Positions 19,028 through 28,500 of a stretch of DNA of 64,000 nt are shown in pieces (the stretch's first letter is position 1; the number at the start of each line of letters is the position of its first letter). The stretch covers positions 1 through 64,000 of the forward strand of contig CAKRLE010000003.1 of NCBI GenBank assembly GCA_934359185.1. Reading direction: 5' to 3'. The stretch comes from an uncultured Lachnospira sp. (GTDB taxonomy: Bacteria; Bacillota; Clostridia; Lachnospirales; Lachnospiraceae). The notes under the pieces were generated by a model. The model had not been told where the DNA came from and ran no database searches. It saw only the letters and a list, made by a program, of their open reading frames with translations. The position numbers and the translations under genes were made by a program.

Positions 19028-20341
19028 TTATTTCAACTGCGACTTCACATAATCCATCGCTGCATCATACTGGTTATCGCTATCTACGCTGCCATCATAC
19101 TCAACTACAATATCAGGTGTTACGCCATGTCCATGGATATCCTGTCCCTTTGGTGTGTAGTACTTGGCAATTGTGTACTTGATTGCACTTCCATCTGTAA
19201 GAGGCTGTATCGTCTGTACAATACCCTTACCAAATGTCTGTGTTCCGATAATCTTAGCCTTTCCATAATCCTGCAATGCGCCTGCAAAAATCTCAGAAGC
19301 ACTTGCACTATTGCCATCCACAAGAACAGCTATAGGAATACTAAGCTCATTGCTGCTCTTACCATTGTATTCTTTCCTGTTGCCATCAACATCTTCTGTA
19401 TACACAATAAGTCCCTTAGGAACAATCTCATCAACAATATCAACTACAACAGAAAGCACTCCGCCAGGATTAGAACGGACATCTATTATAAGGCCTTTCA
19501 TGCCCTGATTCTGAAGGTCTGTTAATGCACTCTTGAACTGTTCCGTTGTAACATCATCAAACTGGCTTATAACAATATATCCTATAGAATCTTCTCTCAT
19601 CTCATAATCAACAGTCTTGATATTAACTGCATCTCTTTTAATAGAAATGTCCATTGTCTGGCCATCTCTTATAACCGTAAGTGTAACCTTAGTTCCCCTA
19701 TCACCCTTAATGAGAGCTACTGCTGCTGACAAATCCATATCCATGATATCCTTGCCATCGACCTTGATAACCCTGTCGCCTTTGCGGATTCCTGCTTTAT
19801 ATGCAGGTGCATCCTCATATGGCTCAACTATCACAATTCCACCTTCATCACTCTTCTGGCATACAGCACCAATTCCGTAGAAAGTTCCACTTGTTGATTC
19901 TACAAGAGACTTATATTCTTCTGGTGTATAATATACTGTATATTTATCGCCATATGAAGAAAGATATGCCTTATAAATACTGTTAGCAGCTTTCTCATCA
20001 TCAACATCATCAAAATAAAACTTATTGCTAAGCACCGAATCCAGTGCATTAAGCTTCGCTTCAACCTTGCTTCCTATTCCATCAGAATCATCAGAGGATG
20101 TGCCTGTCACATATATGCCATCAGCTGATATATGAAAAAAACCTGTTCCGACAAGTCCTGTCAATCCAGCAACCACAAGTGTTACTGAAATAATAATTCC
20201 TAATAATATGCCTAAAAGCAGCGAACCAACGCTGCTTTTTTTCTCTGGTTTATTTTGCTTATACTCATCATATGACTGATAATTATTATTCTGGTTATAA
20301 CCATTATTTTGATTATAATTGCTATTATACTGATTATCCAT
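19028..20341 (-). CDS. ctpA: S41-family C-terminal processing protease
   Basis: This 437-residue membrane-anchored serine protease trims or degrades envelope proteins. It has an Asn/Gln/Tyr-rich cytoplasmic tail (1-32), one membrane segment (about 40-62) and an extracellular PDZ domain (about 135-225, with GIGAVCQ and AGIRKGDRVIKVDG). The catalytic domain has Ser in DGNSASASEIFAGAL (about 346) and Lys in GTQTFGKGIVQ (about 371), the Ser-Lys dyad. It lies 15 bp after the M23 gene and is the last gene of the operon. Association with FtsEX and an M23 factor suggests it regulates that hydrolase system (inference). Confidence 0.93.
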   Translation of the reverse strand: MDNQYNSNYNQNNGYNQNNNYQSYDEYKQNKPEKKSSVGSLLLGILLGIIISVTLVVAGLTGLVGTGFFHISADGIYVTGTSSDDSDGIGSKVEAKLNALDSVLSNKFYFDDVDDEKAANSIYKAYLSSYGDKYTVYYTPEEYKSLVESTSGTFYGIGAVCQKSDEGGIVIVEPYEDAPAYKAGIRKGDRVIKVDGKDIMDMDLSAAVALIKGDRGTKVTLTVIRDGQTMDISIKRDAVNIKTVDYEMREDSIGYIVISQFDDVTTEQFKSALTDLQNQGMKGLIIDVRSNPGGVLSVVVDIVDEIVPKGLIVYTEDVDGNRKEYNGKSSNELSIPIAVLVDGNSASASEIFAGALQDYGKAKIIGTQTFGKGIVQTIQPLTDGSAIKYTIAKYYTPKGQDIHGHGVTPDIVVEYDGSVDSDNQYDAAMDYVKSQLK

Positions 20342-20356
20342 ATTGCTCCTTTAAAA

Positions 20357-21559
20357 TCATGGCTTACTTACATAATTCCATGGATTGACATAATTACCAT
20401 TAAGACGCACACCAAAATGAAGATGCGCTCCTGTTGAGTTACCTGTTGACCCCATAGTTGCTATCTGCTGTCCTTTAGTTACAGTATCACCAACTTTAAC
20501 CATAAGAGCCGAGCAGTGCATATATACTGTATATAATCCATCGCCATGATATATCCATATCCAGTTACCAGCAGAAGAACTAAATGTTGCTATAGTAACC
20601 TGGCCACTGTCAGCTGCATATATAGGGTCTCCCCATACACCACGCTTCTGTGCTCCGATATCAATACCCTGATGTGGCTTGCTGCGATCTTCTTTATCGC
20701 CATAATTAGATGTTATACGCGTAGACGGTGTTGGCCACTGGAATTTACCAGTACCCGTTACCTTGGGATTTCCCTGAGCCTTCATCTGCTCTTCCATCTT
20801 CTTAACCTGATCTTCTAACTGCGAAAGATCAGTTGTGAGCTGCTTTTCCAGACTTGATGCCTGACCCAGCTGACTCGTCAGTTTAGTCATCTCAGCCTCT
20901 CTCTGTGCCGCAAGCTGCTGATATTCAGCTTTCTGATTATCCAGTTCTGTCTTCTGTTCCTGAAGCAATGCATACTCTTCTTCAAGATTCTGCTTCGTCT
21001 GCTCTACATAAGCAACAGTCTCCTGATATCTTATCATCATATCTCTATCATATGCTGATATCTTAGATATATACTCAGCCTTATTAAGAAGATCTCCTAC
21101 ACTCTCTGATTGAAGCATCAAAGCCAGATAGCTTTCTGTATTATGCTCATACATAAACTGGATTCTTAACTTCATCATCTCATACTGATTGTCCACATCC
21201 TGTTTAGCAGCTTCAAGACTTGCCTGGGTTGACTCAATATTCCCCTCAATCTGGGTAATATTATCACTCAATGCATACAACTGCGTATCCAGAGTTGAAA
21301 TAGCACCATCAAATTTGTTAATGTATTCTTTAGTAGTATTGGCCTGCGCTTTCAAATCACTAATCTGATTACGCACATTTTCCAACTGCTTTTGAATTTT
21401 CTCCGCATCAGACTTAGCGCTGTTAATCTCATCCTGAGTTATACCAAATACCTCTGTAACACCATTAAGTACTAATACATTCGAGCTGATCATCAATACA
21501 AAGCAGAGAAGTATTGCCGGTATTTTACACATATATAATCTGCGCATAAAAACTTTCAT
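20357..21559 (-). CDS. Murein hydrolase activator / M23 peptidase with coiled coil (EnvC-like)
   Basis: This 400-residue exported protein has a signal peptide (about 10-35, IPAILLCFVLMISSNVLVL). Two long coiled-coil stretches (about 42-265) show the EnvC/PcsB pattern of Gln/Glu-rich heptads. The C-terminal LytM/M23 domain has HQGIDIGA, YMHCSALMVKVGD and HLHFGVRLNG. The metal ligands His/Asp and HxH appear present, so it may be an active endopeptidase as well as an activator. Coiled-coil M23 proteins next to ftsEX are gated by that ABC-like complex for septal splitting. It lies 54 bp downstream of ftsX. Confidence 0.92.
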   Translation of the reverse strand: MKVFMRRLYMCKIPAILLCFVLMISSNVLVLNGVTEVFGITQDEINSAKSDAEKIQKQLENVRNQISDLKAQANTTKEYINKFDGAISTLDTQLYALSDNITQIEGNIESTQASLEAAKQDVDNQYEMMKLRIQFMYEHNTESYLALMLQSESVGDLLNKAEYISKISAYDRDMMIRYQETVAYVEQTKQNLEEEYALLQEQKTELDNQKAEYQQLAAQREAEMTKLTSQLGQASSLEKQLTTDLSQLEDQVKKMEEQMKAQGNPKVTGTGKFQWPTPSTRITSNYGDKEDRSKPHQGIDIGAQKRGVWGDPIYAADSGQVTIATFSSSAGNWIWIYHGDGLYTVYMHCSALMVKVGDTVTKGQQIATMGSTGNSTGAHLHFGVRLNGNYVNPWNYVSKP

Positions 21560-21613
21560 GTATCACATTACCTCTCCTTACATACATTATCCCACATTTA
21601 TTTATAAATGTTA

Positions 21614-22522
21614 TTACACATTTGCATGCTTATGAACCGCAAATGAACTTCCAATTGCACCGATACCAATTCCTAATGCAATGCTTATTGGAACAAGAAT
21701 CTTAAATACATCCTGGACTGACATAAATACGAGAATATTGCTAAGCACTGAGAACTTCTCAAGCACATATACAACTATACTCTGATACATATATCCAAGA
21801 ATTAAAAGCGGTATAATTGAACCAATAATTCCTATAGTGATACCTTCAACGAAGAATGGTGCATTAACAAAGGCATCTGTCGCACCAATAAATTTCATGA
21901 TAGATATCTCATCCTTACGCACTGTAATACCTATAACAATTGTATTAGTTATAAGGAAGATAGACACCGCAAGAAGTATGATAATAATAGCAGCCGCAAC
22001 ATATCCTACAAGACTTGCCGCACTCGAAAGGCTTGTTGCTGTTATCTCGGATCTGTTAACCTGTCTTACACCATCGAGGTTCTCAAGATACGTTACAAGT
22101 GTTGCCTGCATTGAAGCATCATTAAGGTAAACCTCATATGATGATGAATTAGCCAGTGGATTGTCATCCTTAAATCCCTCTGCAAGTTCTGGATAATTCT
22201 TAAAATACTCTGACTTAAAGCTGTTCCATGCCTCTTCTGCTGATGTATAATGGACATCAGCCACCTCAACACGCTTTCTTATCATGTCGCCAAGCTTATT
22301 AATATCAGTCTGTGAAAGGCCTTCATCAAAGAATACTGTTACACATACTTCATTCTCAGCTTTTTTAACCATATACTCGAAATTGACTACAATTGAATAT
22401 AATATTCCAAAAAGGAATATACATGCTGCTATTGTGGCAATAGATGCCAGTGAAAATAAACGGTTTCTGTAGATATTCTTGAAACCGTCTTTTATATGAT
22501 AAAATAATGACCTAATCTTCAT
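21614..22522 (-). CDS. ftsX: Cell-division membrane protein FtsX
   Basis: This permease-like protein of about 302 residues has the FtsX pattern: a cytoplasmic start (YHIKDGFKNIYRNRLFSLASI), membrane segment one at about residues 23-45, and an extracellular loop (about 50-170). Three further segments follow (GYVAAAIIIILLAVSIFLI; ITIGIIGSIIPLLILGYMY; ILVPISIALGIGIGAIGS). It transmits FtsE ATPase activity to the extracellular M23 hydrolase activator. The ATG at 22522 lies inside the ftsE end (11-bp overlap), with GGTGG as its site; the upstream ATG at 22567 is less likely. Confidence 0.94.
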   Translation of the reverse strand: MKIRSLFYHIKDGFKNIYRNRLFSLASIATIAACIFLFGILYSIVVNFEYMVKKAENEVCVTVFFDEGLSQTDINKLGDMIRKRVEVADVHYTSAEEAWNSFKSEYFKNYPELAEGFKDDNPLANSSSYEVYLNDASMQATLVTYLENLDGVRQVNRSEITATSLSSAASLVGYVAAAIIIILLAVSIFLITNTIVIGITVRKDEISIMKFIGATDAFVNAPFFVEGITIGIIGSIIPLLILGYMYQSIVVYVLEKFSVLSNILVFMSVQDVFKILVPISIALGIGIGAIGSSFAVHKHANV

Positions 22523-23198
22523 AGAAATATCCACCCTTTTCCAAATCGCTAATAATTTTTCCCTCACTCATCGTGATAGTTCTCTTCTTCATCTGCTGTA
22601 CAATCTCCATATTATGCGTAACTACAAGTACCGTTGTACCCATTTTATTAGCCTGATCAAGAATTTTCATTATTTCTATTGAGTTGGCAGGATCAAGGTT
22701 ACCAGTAGGCTCGTCACATAACAGGATAGCTGGTTTATTAACAAGCGCTCTTGCAATAGCTACTCTCTGCTGTTCACCACCTGAAAGCTCGTTAGGAAAT
22801 GCCTTATACTTATCAAGCAGACCTACCATTGAGAGCATAGAAAGTACACGGCTCTTAATCTGACGTGATGGAGCCTCTACTACCTTCATTGCAAATGCAA
22901 TATTATCAAACACATTACGATCTGGTAACAGCCTGAAATCCTGGAATACTACACCTATATCTCTTCTAAGATATGGAAGCTTCTTTCTTGTTAATTTATT
23001 AAGATATTTCTTATTAATGTATATCTTTCCCGTTGTAGGATCTAATTCTTTTAGTAAAAGTTTGATTAACGTAGACTTTCCCGAACCGCTCTTACCAACA
23101 ATGAATACAAATTCACCTTTCTGGATGTGAAGATTGATTCCATTCAGCGCTGGCGTACCAGAACTGTAAGTCTTTGTAACATTTTCCGCAATTATCAT
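22512..23198 (-). CDS. ftsE: Cell-division ATP-binding protein FtsE
   Basis: This 228-residue ABC ATPase is the partner of FtsX. Motifs are Walker A GKSGSGKSTLIKLL, Q-loop VFQDFRLLPDRNVFDN (typical of FtsE), signature LSGGEQQRVAIARAL, Walker B ILLCDEPTGNLD and the switch His in VVTHN. AAGGAG precedes the ATG. It starts 17 bp after the regulator gene upstream and overlaps ftsX. Confidence 0.97.
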   Translation of the reverse strand: MIIAENVTKTYSSGTPALNGINLHIQKGEFVFIVGKSGSGKSTLIKLLLKELDPTTGKIYINKKYLNKLTRKKLPYLRRDIGVVFQDFRLLPDRNVFDNIAFAMKVVEAPSRQIKSRVLSMLSMVGLLDKYKAFPNELSGGEQQRVAIARALVNKPAILLCDEPTGNLDPANSIEIMKILDQANKMGTTVLVVTHNMEIVQQMKKRTITMSEGKIISDLEKGGYFYED

Positions 23199-23215
23199 CG
23201 GTAATCTCCTTCTAA

Positions 23216-24307
23216 CTAGAACGTATCTTTGTTCTCCATATATTTCATATATTTTACTACCATTAAGGCAATTTTAAATGTGATAGCATCATCGAATACT
23301 CTAAGATCAAGATTAGTACTCTTCTGAAGCTTATCAAGACGATACACAAGTGTATTTCTGTGAATGTAGAGCTGTCTTGATGTCTCTGACACATTAAGAC
23401 TGTTCTCAAAAAACTTATTGATAGTAGACAGAGTTTCCTCATCAAAGTCGTCTGGTGACTTTCCTTCAAAAATCTCTCTTATAAACATCTGACATAGCGG
23501 TATTGGTAGCTGGTATATAAGACGTCCAATTCCAAGTCTGCTATATGCAACAACATTCTTGTCGCTGTAAAATATCTTGCCAACATCAAGCGCCATCTTA
23601 GCCTCTTTATACGACCTTGATACTTCTCTTATATCGTTAACAATCGTACCATAAGCTACATGTACTGCGCTCATAGCCTCAGTGTTAAGCATATCAACAA
23701 TAACCTGGGCTGTTTTATCCAGCTCCTCGTAACTCTCGTTACCTTTAACCTCCTTGACAAGAATTATACTCTTCTCATCAACAGCTGTTATGAAGTCCTT
23801 CACTTTTCCAGCAAACAGTGTTCTTACTGTCTCAAGTGCATTAGAATCCTTCTCATGCTTAGTCTCTATTATATATACAACTCTCTTGACATCTGTATCA
23901 ATATGAAGCTTTTCAGCTCTTGTATACATGTCAACTCTTAAAAGATTATCAAGTAAAAGGTTCTTGATAAAGTTGTCCTTATCAAATCTCTCTTTATATG
24001 CAACCAGAAGATTCTGAATCTGAAATGCTGCCATCTTACCTATTATATATATATCATCACTTGTTCCCTTAACAAGAAGCACGTACTCAAGGTTATTATC
24101 ATCAACAACCTTAAAGAACTGGTAACCATTAACCACCTGGCTTTCTGCTGGAGAATCTATAAATGCAATCGCATCTGCAAGGCACTCCCTGGCATCATCG
24201 AAGGTCTTCGCAACAATTTTACCATCCGCGTCAACAACGCATAAATCCACTCTTGAGATAGATTTAAGTCCATCAATAGTATTTTGTAATATCTGATTTG
24301 AAATCAT
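23216..24307 (-). CDS. PucR/CdaR-type transcriptional regulator
   Basis: This protein of about 363 residues has a sensory N-terminal part (SRVDLCVVDADGKIVAKTFDD, sugar-diacid/PAS-like). The central region resembles a GGDEF-derived CdaR domain. The C-terminal PucR HTH reads FFENSLNVSETSRQLYIHRNTLVYRLDKLQ. The ATG at 24307 is preferred to 24316, which overlaps the AAAGGA site. It lies 17 bp upstream of ftsE in the same direction and therefore heads the ftsEX operon. Whether it controls that operon or a sugar-diacid response cannot be told. Confidence 0.85.
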   Translation of the reverse strand: MISNQILQNTIDGLKSISRVDLCVVDADGKIVAKTFDDARECLADAIAFIDSPAESQVVNGYQFFKVVDDNNLEYVLLVKGTSDDIYIIGKMAAFQIQNLLVAYKERFDKDNFIKNLLLDNLLRVDMYTRAEKLHIDTDVKRVVYIIETKHEKDSNALETVRTLFAGKVKDFITAVDEKSIILVKEVKGNESYEELDKTAQVIVDMLNTEAMSAVHVAYGTIVNDIREVSRSYKEAKMALDVGKIFYSDKNVVAYSRLGIGRLIYQLPIPLCQMFIREIFEGKSPDDFDEETLSTINKFFENSLNVSETSRQLYIHRNTLVYRLDKLQKSTNLDLRVFDDAITFKIALMVVKYMKYMENKDTF

Positions 24308-24357
24308 TGTGAACATCCTTTCTTGTAAACTTATTTACTATTGTAATGCAATTTGCC

Positions 24358-24399
24358 AAAAAAAAAAAGAGGAAATGCATAATTTCTATACATTTCCTC
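24358..24399 (-). terminator. Terminator of the sugar-ABC ATPase gene
   Basis: GAGGAAATG and CATTTCCTC form a 9-bp stem. On the minus strand eleven consecutive T residues follow, a textbook terminator 25 bp after the stop. Confidence 0.95.
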
Positions 24400-24423
24400 A
24401 AAATTAACATATTTAACTAATAA

Positions 24424-25539
24424 TTAGTGAGTGATGATCTGCTCTGTTTCCTTATCAAATACATGAAGTCTTGAAACATCCATAGCTAACTTAACTGTAT
24501 CGCCTGGACGAGCTGTTGTTCTAGGGTTAACCTTAGCTGTACATGTTACATCAGCTATATCATAGTGAAGGTTAACTTCAGCACCAAGTAACTCATATAC
24601 CTTAATCTGAGCATCAAATGTTGTAGCTGAATGCTTTGCTATAAACTCTTCATCATCCTTAATATCCTCTGGACGGATACCAACTACAACTGTCTTTCCA
24701 GCATATCCGCCATCAAGAATTGTCTTGCTCTTGTCTGCTGGTAATGGAATAGATACTGTATCACTTAACTTAAGTGTTACTGTTGAGCCATTGTCAATAA
24801 CCTCACCATCGATAAGGTTCATCTGAGGTGATCCGATGAATCCAGCAACGAAGATGTTGTTAGGTGTATTATAAAGGTTCTGTGGTGTATCTACCTGCTG
24901 AATGATACCATCCTTAAGAACTACGATTCTTGTACCAAGTGTCATAGCCTCTGTCTGGTCATGTGTAACGTAGATGATAGTTGTCTGTAATCTCTGGTGA
25001 AGCTTAGAAATCTCAACACGCATCTGAACTCTTAACTTAGCATCAAGATTTGAAAGAGGCTCATCCATAAGGAATACCTTAGGACTACGAACGATAGCAC
25101 GTCCCATAGCAACTCTCTGTCTCTGACCACCTGAAAGAGCCTTTGGCTTACGATCAAGTAAGTGCTCAATATCAAGAATCTTAGCAGCATCATGAACAGC
25201 CTTATCAATATCAGCCTTTGGTACTTTTCTTAACTTAAGACCGAAAGCCATGTTATCATATACTGTCATATGTGGATACAAAGCGTAGTTCTGGAAAACC
25301 ATGGCGATATCTCTATCCTTAGGCTCTACATCATTAACTAACTTGTCTCCAATCCATAACTCTCCTGAACTGATTTCCTCAAGACCAGCAATCATACGAA
25401 GTGTTGTAGACTTACCACATCCTGAAGGTCCTACGAAAATTATAAATTCCTCATCTGCAATATCGAGATTAAAATCCTTAACAGCTACAAAACCGTTAGG
25501 ATAAACCTTACATACATTTTTAAGTGATAAACTTGCCAT
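24424..25539 (-). CDS. Sugar ABC transporter ATPase (MsmX/UgpC-type)
   Basis: This 371-residue ATPase is of the carbohydrate-uptake-1 class. It has Walker A VGPSGCGKSTTLRMIAG, Q-loop FQNYALYPHMTVYDNM, signature LSGGQRQRVAMGRAI, Walker B VFLMDEPLSNLDAKLR, and a C-terminal TOBE/MalK regulatory domain (about 240-371, VVVGIRPEDI). No permease or binding-protein genes adjoin it. In Firmicutes such stand-alone MsmX-type ATPases energise several sugar transporters encoded elsewhere. AGGAGG precedes the ATG, and a strong terminator follows. Confidence 0.93.
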   Translation of the reverse strand: MASLSLKNVCKVYPNGFVAVKDFNLDIADEEFIIFVGPSGCGKSTTLRMIAGLEEISSGELWIGDKLVNDVEPKDRDIAMVFQNYALYPHMTVYDNMAFGLKLRKVPKADIDKAVHDAAKILDIEHLLDRKPKALSGGQRQRVAMGRAIVRSPKVFLMDEPLSNLDAKLRVQMRVEISKLHQRLQTTIIYVTHDQTEAMTLGTRIVVLKDGIIQQVDTPQNLYNTPNNIFVAGFIGSPQMNLIDGEVIDNGSTVTLKLSDTVSIPLPADKSKTILDGGYAGKTVVVGIRPEDIKDDEEFIAKHSATTFDAQIKVYELLGAEVNLHYDIADVTCTAKVNPRTTARPGDTVKLAMDVSRLHVFDKETEQIITH

Positions 25540-25739
25540 TGTATAAAATCCTCCTAGTTGTTAAAGCACTTACGCACTTTTGATGTAACTAATATACCTT
25601 AATCCCAAGAAAATTGCCATATCTCTATTTCACAAAGATACAACATATTTTTTGTTGTTTTTGCTATGAATACGGATTTTATGTTAATATTGTACAAAAT
25701 GCATCAGAGTTTATTTACATTTTAGCCAAGAAAAATAAG

Positions 25740-25768
25740 TTGCATTTATGATTTTATTGTACTATAAT
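25740..25768 (+). promoter_or_regulatory. Promoter of yjfB
   Basis: TTGCAT-17-TATAAT, 51 bp upstream of the ATG; close to the vegetative consensus. Confidence 0.75.
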
Positions 25769-25819
25769 GAGTACATAGAAAAGGTTGTTATATTTATAAC
25801 ATATTTAGGAGGTATGTTT

Positions 25820-25996
25820 ATGGATATTATGTCATTATCTGGCATACCAAGTATTTCGAATGTTCCAAGTGACGTTCAGGTTGCCGTATTAAGCAAGAGT
25901 TTAGACACTTACCAGACTACAGGCGAGAATTTAACTAAGATGATGGAAGCATCTGTTAATCCTAACCTTGGTCAGAATATAGATTTTAGAATTTGA
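25820..25996 (+). CDS. yjfB: YjfB-family putative motility protein
   Basis: This 58-residue protein belongs to a small family found mostly in flagellated Firmicutes. The sequence MDIMSLSGIPSISNVPSDVQ, with a central VLSKSLDTYQTTGENL helix and a Pro-Asn-Leu-Gly end (VNPNLGQNIDFRI), fits the family. The biochemical role is unknown. The ATG at 25820 is set by AGGAGG seven bases upstream; the ATG at 25814 is too close to it. It is monocistronic, with its own promoter and terminator. It is an indirect sign that the organism is motile. Confidence 0.85.
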   Translation: MDIMSLSGIPSISNVPSDVQVAVLSKSLDTYQTTGENLTKMMEASVNPNLGQNIDFRI

Positions 25997-26033
25997 TAAG
26001 ATTTTCTTATATTTTTCCTTTCTCATTTTCTTT

Positions 26034-26072
26034 AAAGAAATCCCTCATAATTATCTGAGGGATTTCTTTTTG
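26034..26072 (+). terminator. yjfB terminator
   Basis: AAAGAAATCCCTCA and TGAGGGATTTCTTT form a 14-bp stem followed by TTT. Confidence 0.9.
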
Positions 26073-26120
26073 GATTCAGGATAAACAAATTCTATTATTA
26101 CAGCCACATCTTCATACCTA

Positions 26121-26170
26121 TATAAAAAGAGAGAAATGCCATATTATCACGGAATTTCTCTCTTTTTATA
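26121..26170. terminator. Bidirectional terminator downstream of the CPBP protease gene
   Basis: TATAAAAAGAGAGAAAT and ATTTCTCTCTTTTTATA form a 17-bp stem with U-rich flanks on either strand. It mainly serves the minus-strand gene that ends 12 bp away. Confidence 0.8.
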
Positions 26171-26181
26171 TAAGCGACCTG

Positions 26182-27162
26182 TCACAGACGCTGCATAATT
26201 TCTATTACTACCATATATATGAACGCAAGAATCACTGTAACAGCATAAGGAAGTGTTACGAACTTTTCTCCATTCATCTCTCTAAGCCCCATCTTGGTAT
26301 AATATTTCATATACTCATATCTTCCATTCATCTTAGCCATATGATTAATAAGCATATTAACAAGAAGAACAAATGCTGCAGCTATCATTCCAAATATAAT
26401 TATCTGGATTATGCCTGTTGCGAGCTTCATAACAACGCTCATTATCTGCGAATCAGCCGCTATACTGATAATCTTATCTGCACTCTCAGCACTCTGTGCC
26501 ATATCATTGAAATCATTTCCTAACAGCTTTAAAATCTGCACCATGGTTATTGAATAGGTATTAATTGCAAAATGCGCAAGCACTGACGACCACATAGAGC
26601 CTGTAACCTCAACCATCTTGGCAAAGAAAATACCTATGACAAATGCATAGAAAAACTGATTAAGATTCATATGCATAACACCAAATGCCAGCGCACTGAA
26701 TATGCATGCACCTACAAGTCCATTCTTTCTATATGAATGGTACATAAGCCCCCTGAATATAAACTCCTCAACCAGCGCAGGCAGTGCCGCAATCAGCACA
26801 ATCTGTACAATATATGGATACCTTGTAAATTCCAGTGAACTTTCCTGAAGATAGTTAGTTGCAAACACTGATGTAATTACATTAATAAATAAAACAACAG
26901 GAACAAGCAAATATCCCGCAAGCAGTGACATCAATGCATCCTGCCATCTCAGCTTCCTATATGGCATACATGCGATTATATTAATCTTGTTAACGGCAAC
27001 ATATATAAATGCTGGTATCAAAAGTATTACCTCGCTCAATATACATTGCTGCCAGTACGCAAGTCTTATCCCTGTAGATGCCGTAAAATAGCTTAAACCT
27101 ATAGATGCAACCACAAAGAAAACTATAAGGCATGGAAAAAACCGATTTATTTTCTTACACAT
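26182..27162 (-). CDS. CPBP-family intramembrane metalloprotease
   Basis: This 326-residue polytopic protein has about eight membrane segments. The glutamic-type CAAX-protease/bacteriocin-processing motifs are all visible: EEFIFRG (near residue 137), then FGVMHMNLNQF (His near 168) and SVLAHFAINT. Family members cleave within the membrane and act in prenyl-protein processing, bacteriocin immunity or signalling. No bacteriocin gene is nearby. It starts 26 bp downstream of ridA on the same strand. Confidence 0.9.
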   Translation of the reverse strand: MCKKINRFFPCLIVFFVVASIGLSYFTASTGIRLAYWQQCILSEVILLIPAFIYVAVNKINIIACMPYRKLRWQDALMSLLAGYLLVPVVLFINVITSVFATNYLQESSLEFTRYPYIVQIVLIAALPALVEEFIFRGLMYHSYRKNGLVGACIFSALAFGVMHMNLNQFFYAFVIGIFFAKMVEVTGSMWSSVLAHFAINTYSITMVQILKLLGNDFNDMAQSAESADKIISIAADSQIMSVVMKLATGIIQIIIFGMIAAAFVLLVNMLINHMAKMNGRYEYMKYYTKMGLREMNGEKFVTLPYAVTVILAFIYMVVIEIMQRL

Positions 27163-27188
27163 ATATTCTACCTTTCAGCGGTATATTA

Positions 27189-27566
27189 TTACTTAAAGCA
27201 GACAGCCTCTACCTCAAGAAGTACATCTTTAGGAAGTCTGGCAACCTCTACACATGAACGTGCTGGGAATGGCTCTTTGAAATACTTCTTATATATCTCA
27301 TTGATTGTGCCAAAATCATTCATTTCTTTAATAAATACTGTTGTCTTAACAATATTAGAAACCTGTGAGCCTGATGCTTCTACAAGATTGCAAAGATTTT
27401 TGAATGCCTGGTCAGCCTGGGCTTCAACTCCTCCCTCTGCAATTGCTCCTGTTGCTGGATCCACAGGAATAACACCTGATGTATACACCATTCCGTTAAT
27501 CTCAATAGCCTGTGAATATGGTCCAATAGCTGCTGGAGCCTTATCTGTACTGATTACTTTCTGCAT
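27189..27566 (-). CDS. ridA: RidA-family enamine/imine deaminase
   Basis: This 125-residue protein of the YjgF/YER057c/UK114 family hydrolyses reactive 2-aminoacrylate and related enamines made by PLP enzymes. Signatures are STDKAPAAIGPYSQAI, TSGVIPVDPATG and the C-terminal PARSCVEVARLPKDVLLEVEA, in which Arg contacts the substrate carboxylate. The length is standard. AGGAGG precedes the ATG. It lies between cvfB and the CPBP gene on the same strand. Confidence 0.96.
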   Translation of the reverse strand: MQKVISTDKAPAAIGPYSQAIEINGMVYTSGVIPVDPATGAIAEGGVEAQADQAFKNLCNLVEASGSQVSNIVKTTVFIKEMNDFGTINEIYKKYFKEPFPARSCVEVARLPKDVLLEVEAVCFK

Positions 27567-27613
27567 AAATATATATCCTCCTGATTTTTCTTTTTATTAT
27601 ACCAGCTGTTACT

Positions 27614-28444
27614 TTACTTTGTAAACAACTCTATATATCCATCGCCAATTCTAATCCTGCCTTCTTTAAGAAGTCGTCCTACGCCTCTCTTGAATGCATT
27701 CTTGCTCATATCAAAATATTCTTTGATAAGTTCCGGATCAGCCTTATCGTTAAATGGCAGTCTTCCACCATTAAGCTTAATTTTTTCAAGGATCAACGCT
27801 GAGTCTTCATCCATCTGAATATAAGCCTTCTGTTTGAGACTGATTGTAAGCTTGCCATCTTCTCTTACTTTCGATACTCTTCCATGAAATGTATCACCGA
27901 CACTAAGATGCCCAAACACCTCATTCTTTGGTATCATTCCAAAATATTTATCATCAACAGCAACATATACACCACGCTCAGGATTAATCTCAATTACTGT
28001 TCCGGATACGGCACTGTCCTTAACATAATCACTTCCATTAGTAAGATAGTGATATACTCTCATTGTAGCTGCAAGTCTGTCGCTCTTATCTATATATAAA
28101 GCAACAAGACATTCATCTCCGTCAGACACATGTGTTGTCTGTTCTTTATAAGGAAGAAACAAATCTTTCTCAAGTCCCCAGTCAAGAAATGCTCCTATTT
28201 TGCCAACCTGTGAAACTCTAAGCTTTGCAATCTGCCCTAACATTATCTTAGGTTTCTTTGTCGTTGCTATCATTCTGTCGCTTGAATCTCTGTATACAAA
28301 TACAGTAAGCGCATCTCCAATCTCTATATCTGATGGCACCATCTTAGCTGGAAGAAGGACTTTATCCTCTTCTGTTCCAAGATAAACACCAAAATCTGTC
28401 TTTTTAACTACATTTAAGCACTGCTCTTTTCCTAATTCTATCAT
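27614..28444 (-). CDS. cvfB: CvfB-like S1-domain RNA-binding protein
   Basis: This 276-residue protein carries tandem S1-like OB domains: one from DFGVYLGTEEDKVLLP, one from KIGAFLDWGLEKDLFLPYKEQ and a third from SGTVIEINPERGVYVAVDDKYFGMIPKNEVF. It ends with a winged-helix domain (YFDMSKNAFKRGVGRLLKEGRI). This is the layout of conserved virulence factor B, an RNA-binding regulator in Firmicutes. Its RNA targets here are unknown. Confidence 0.9.
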   Translation of the reverse strand: MIELGKEQCLNVVKKTDFGVYLGTEEDKVLLPAKMVPSDIEIGDALTVFVYRDSSDRMIATTKKPKIMLGQIAKLRVSQVGKIGAFLDWGLEKDLFLPYKEQTTHVSDGDECLVALYIDKSDRLAATMRVYHYLTNGSDYVKDSAVSGTVIEINPERGVYVAVDDKYFGMIPKNEVFGHLSVGDTFHGRVSKVREDGKLTISLKQKAYIQMDEDSALILEKIKLNGGRLPFNDKADPELIKEYFDMSKNAFKRGVGRLLKEGRIRIGDGYIELFTK

Positions 28445-28470
28445 TTACATCCTCTCTGTTAAAGAAATAA

Positions 28471-28496
28471 AACCCCTCGCATATCTGCGAGGGGTT
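28471..28496 (-). terminator. tRNA-Gln transcript terminator
   Basis: AACCCCTCGC and GCGAGGGGTT form a 10-bp stem with a six-base loop. On the minus strand TTTATTTC follows. It starts five bases past the tRNA. Confidence 0.9.
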
Positions 28497-28500
28497 GAAG

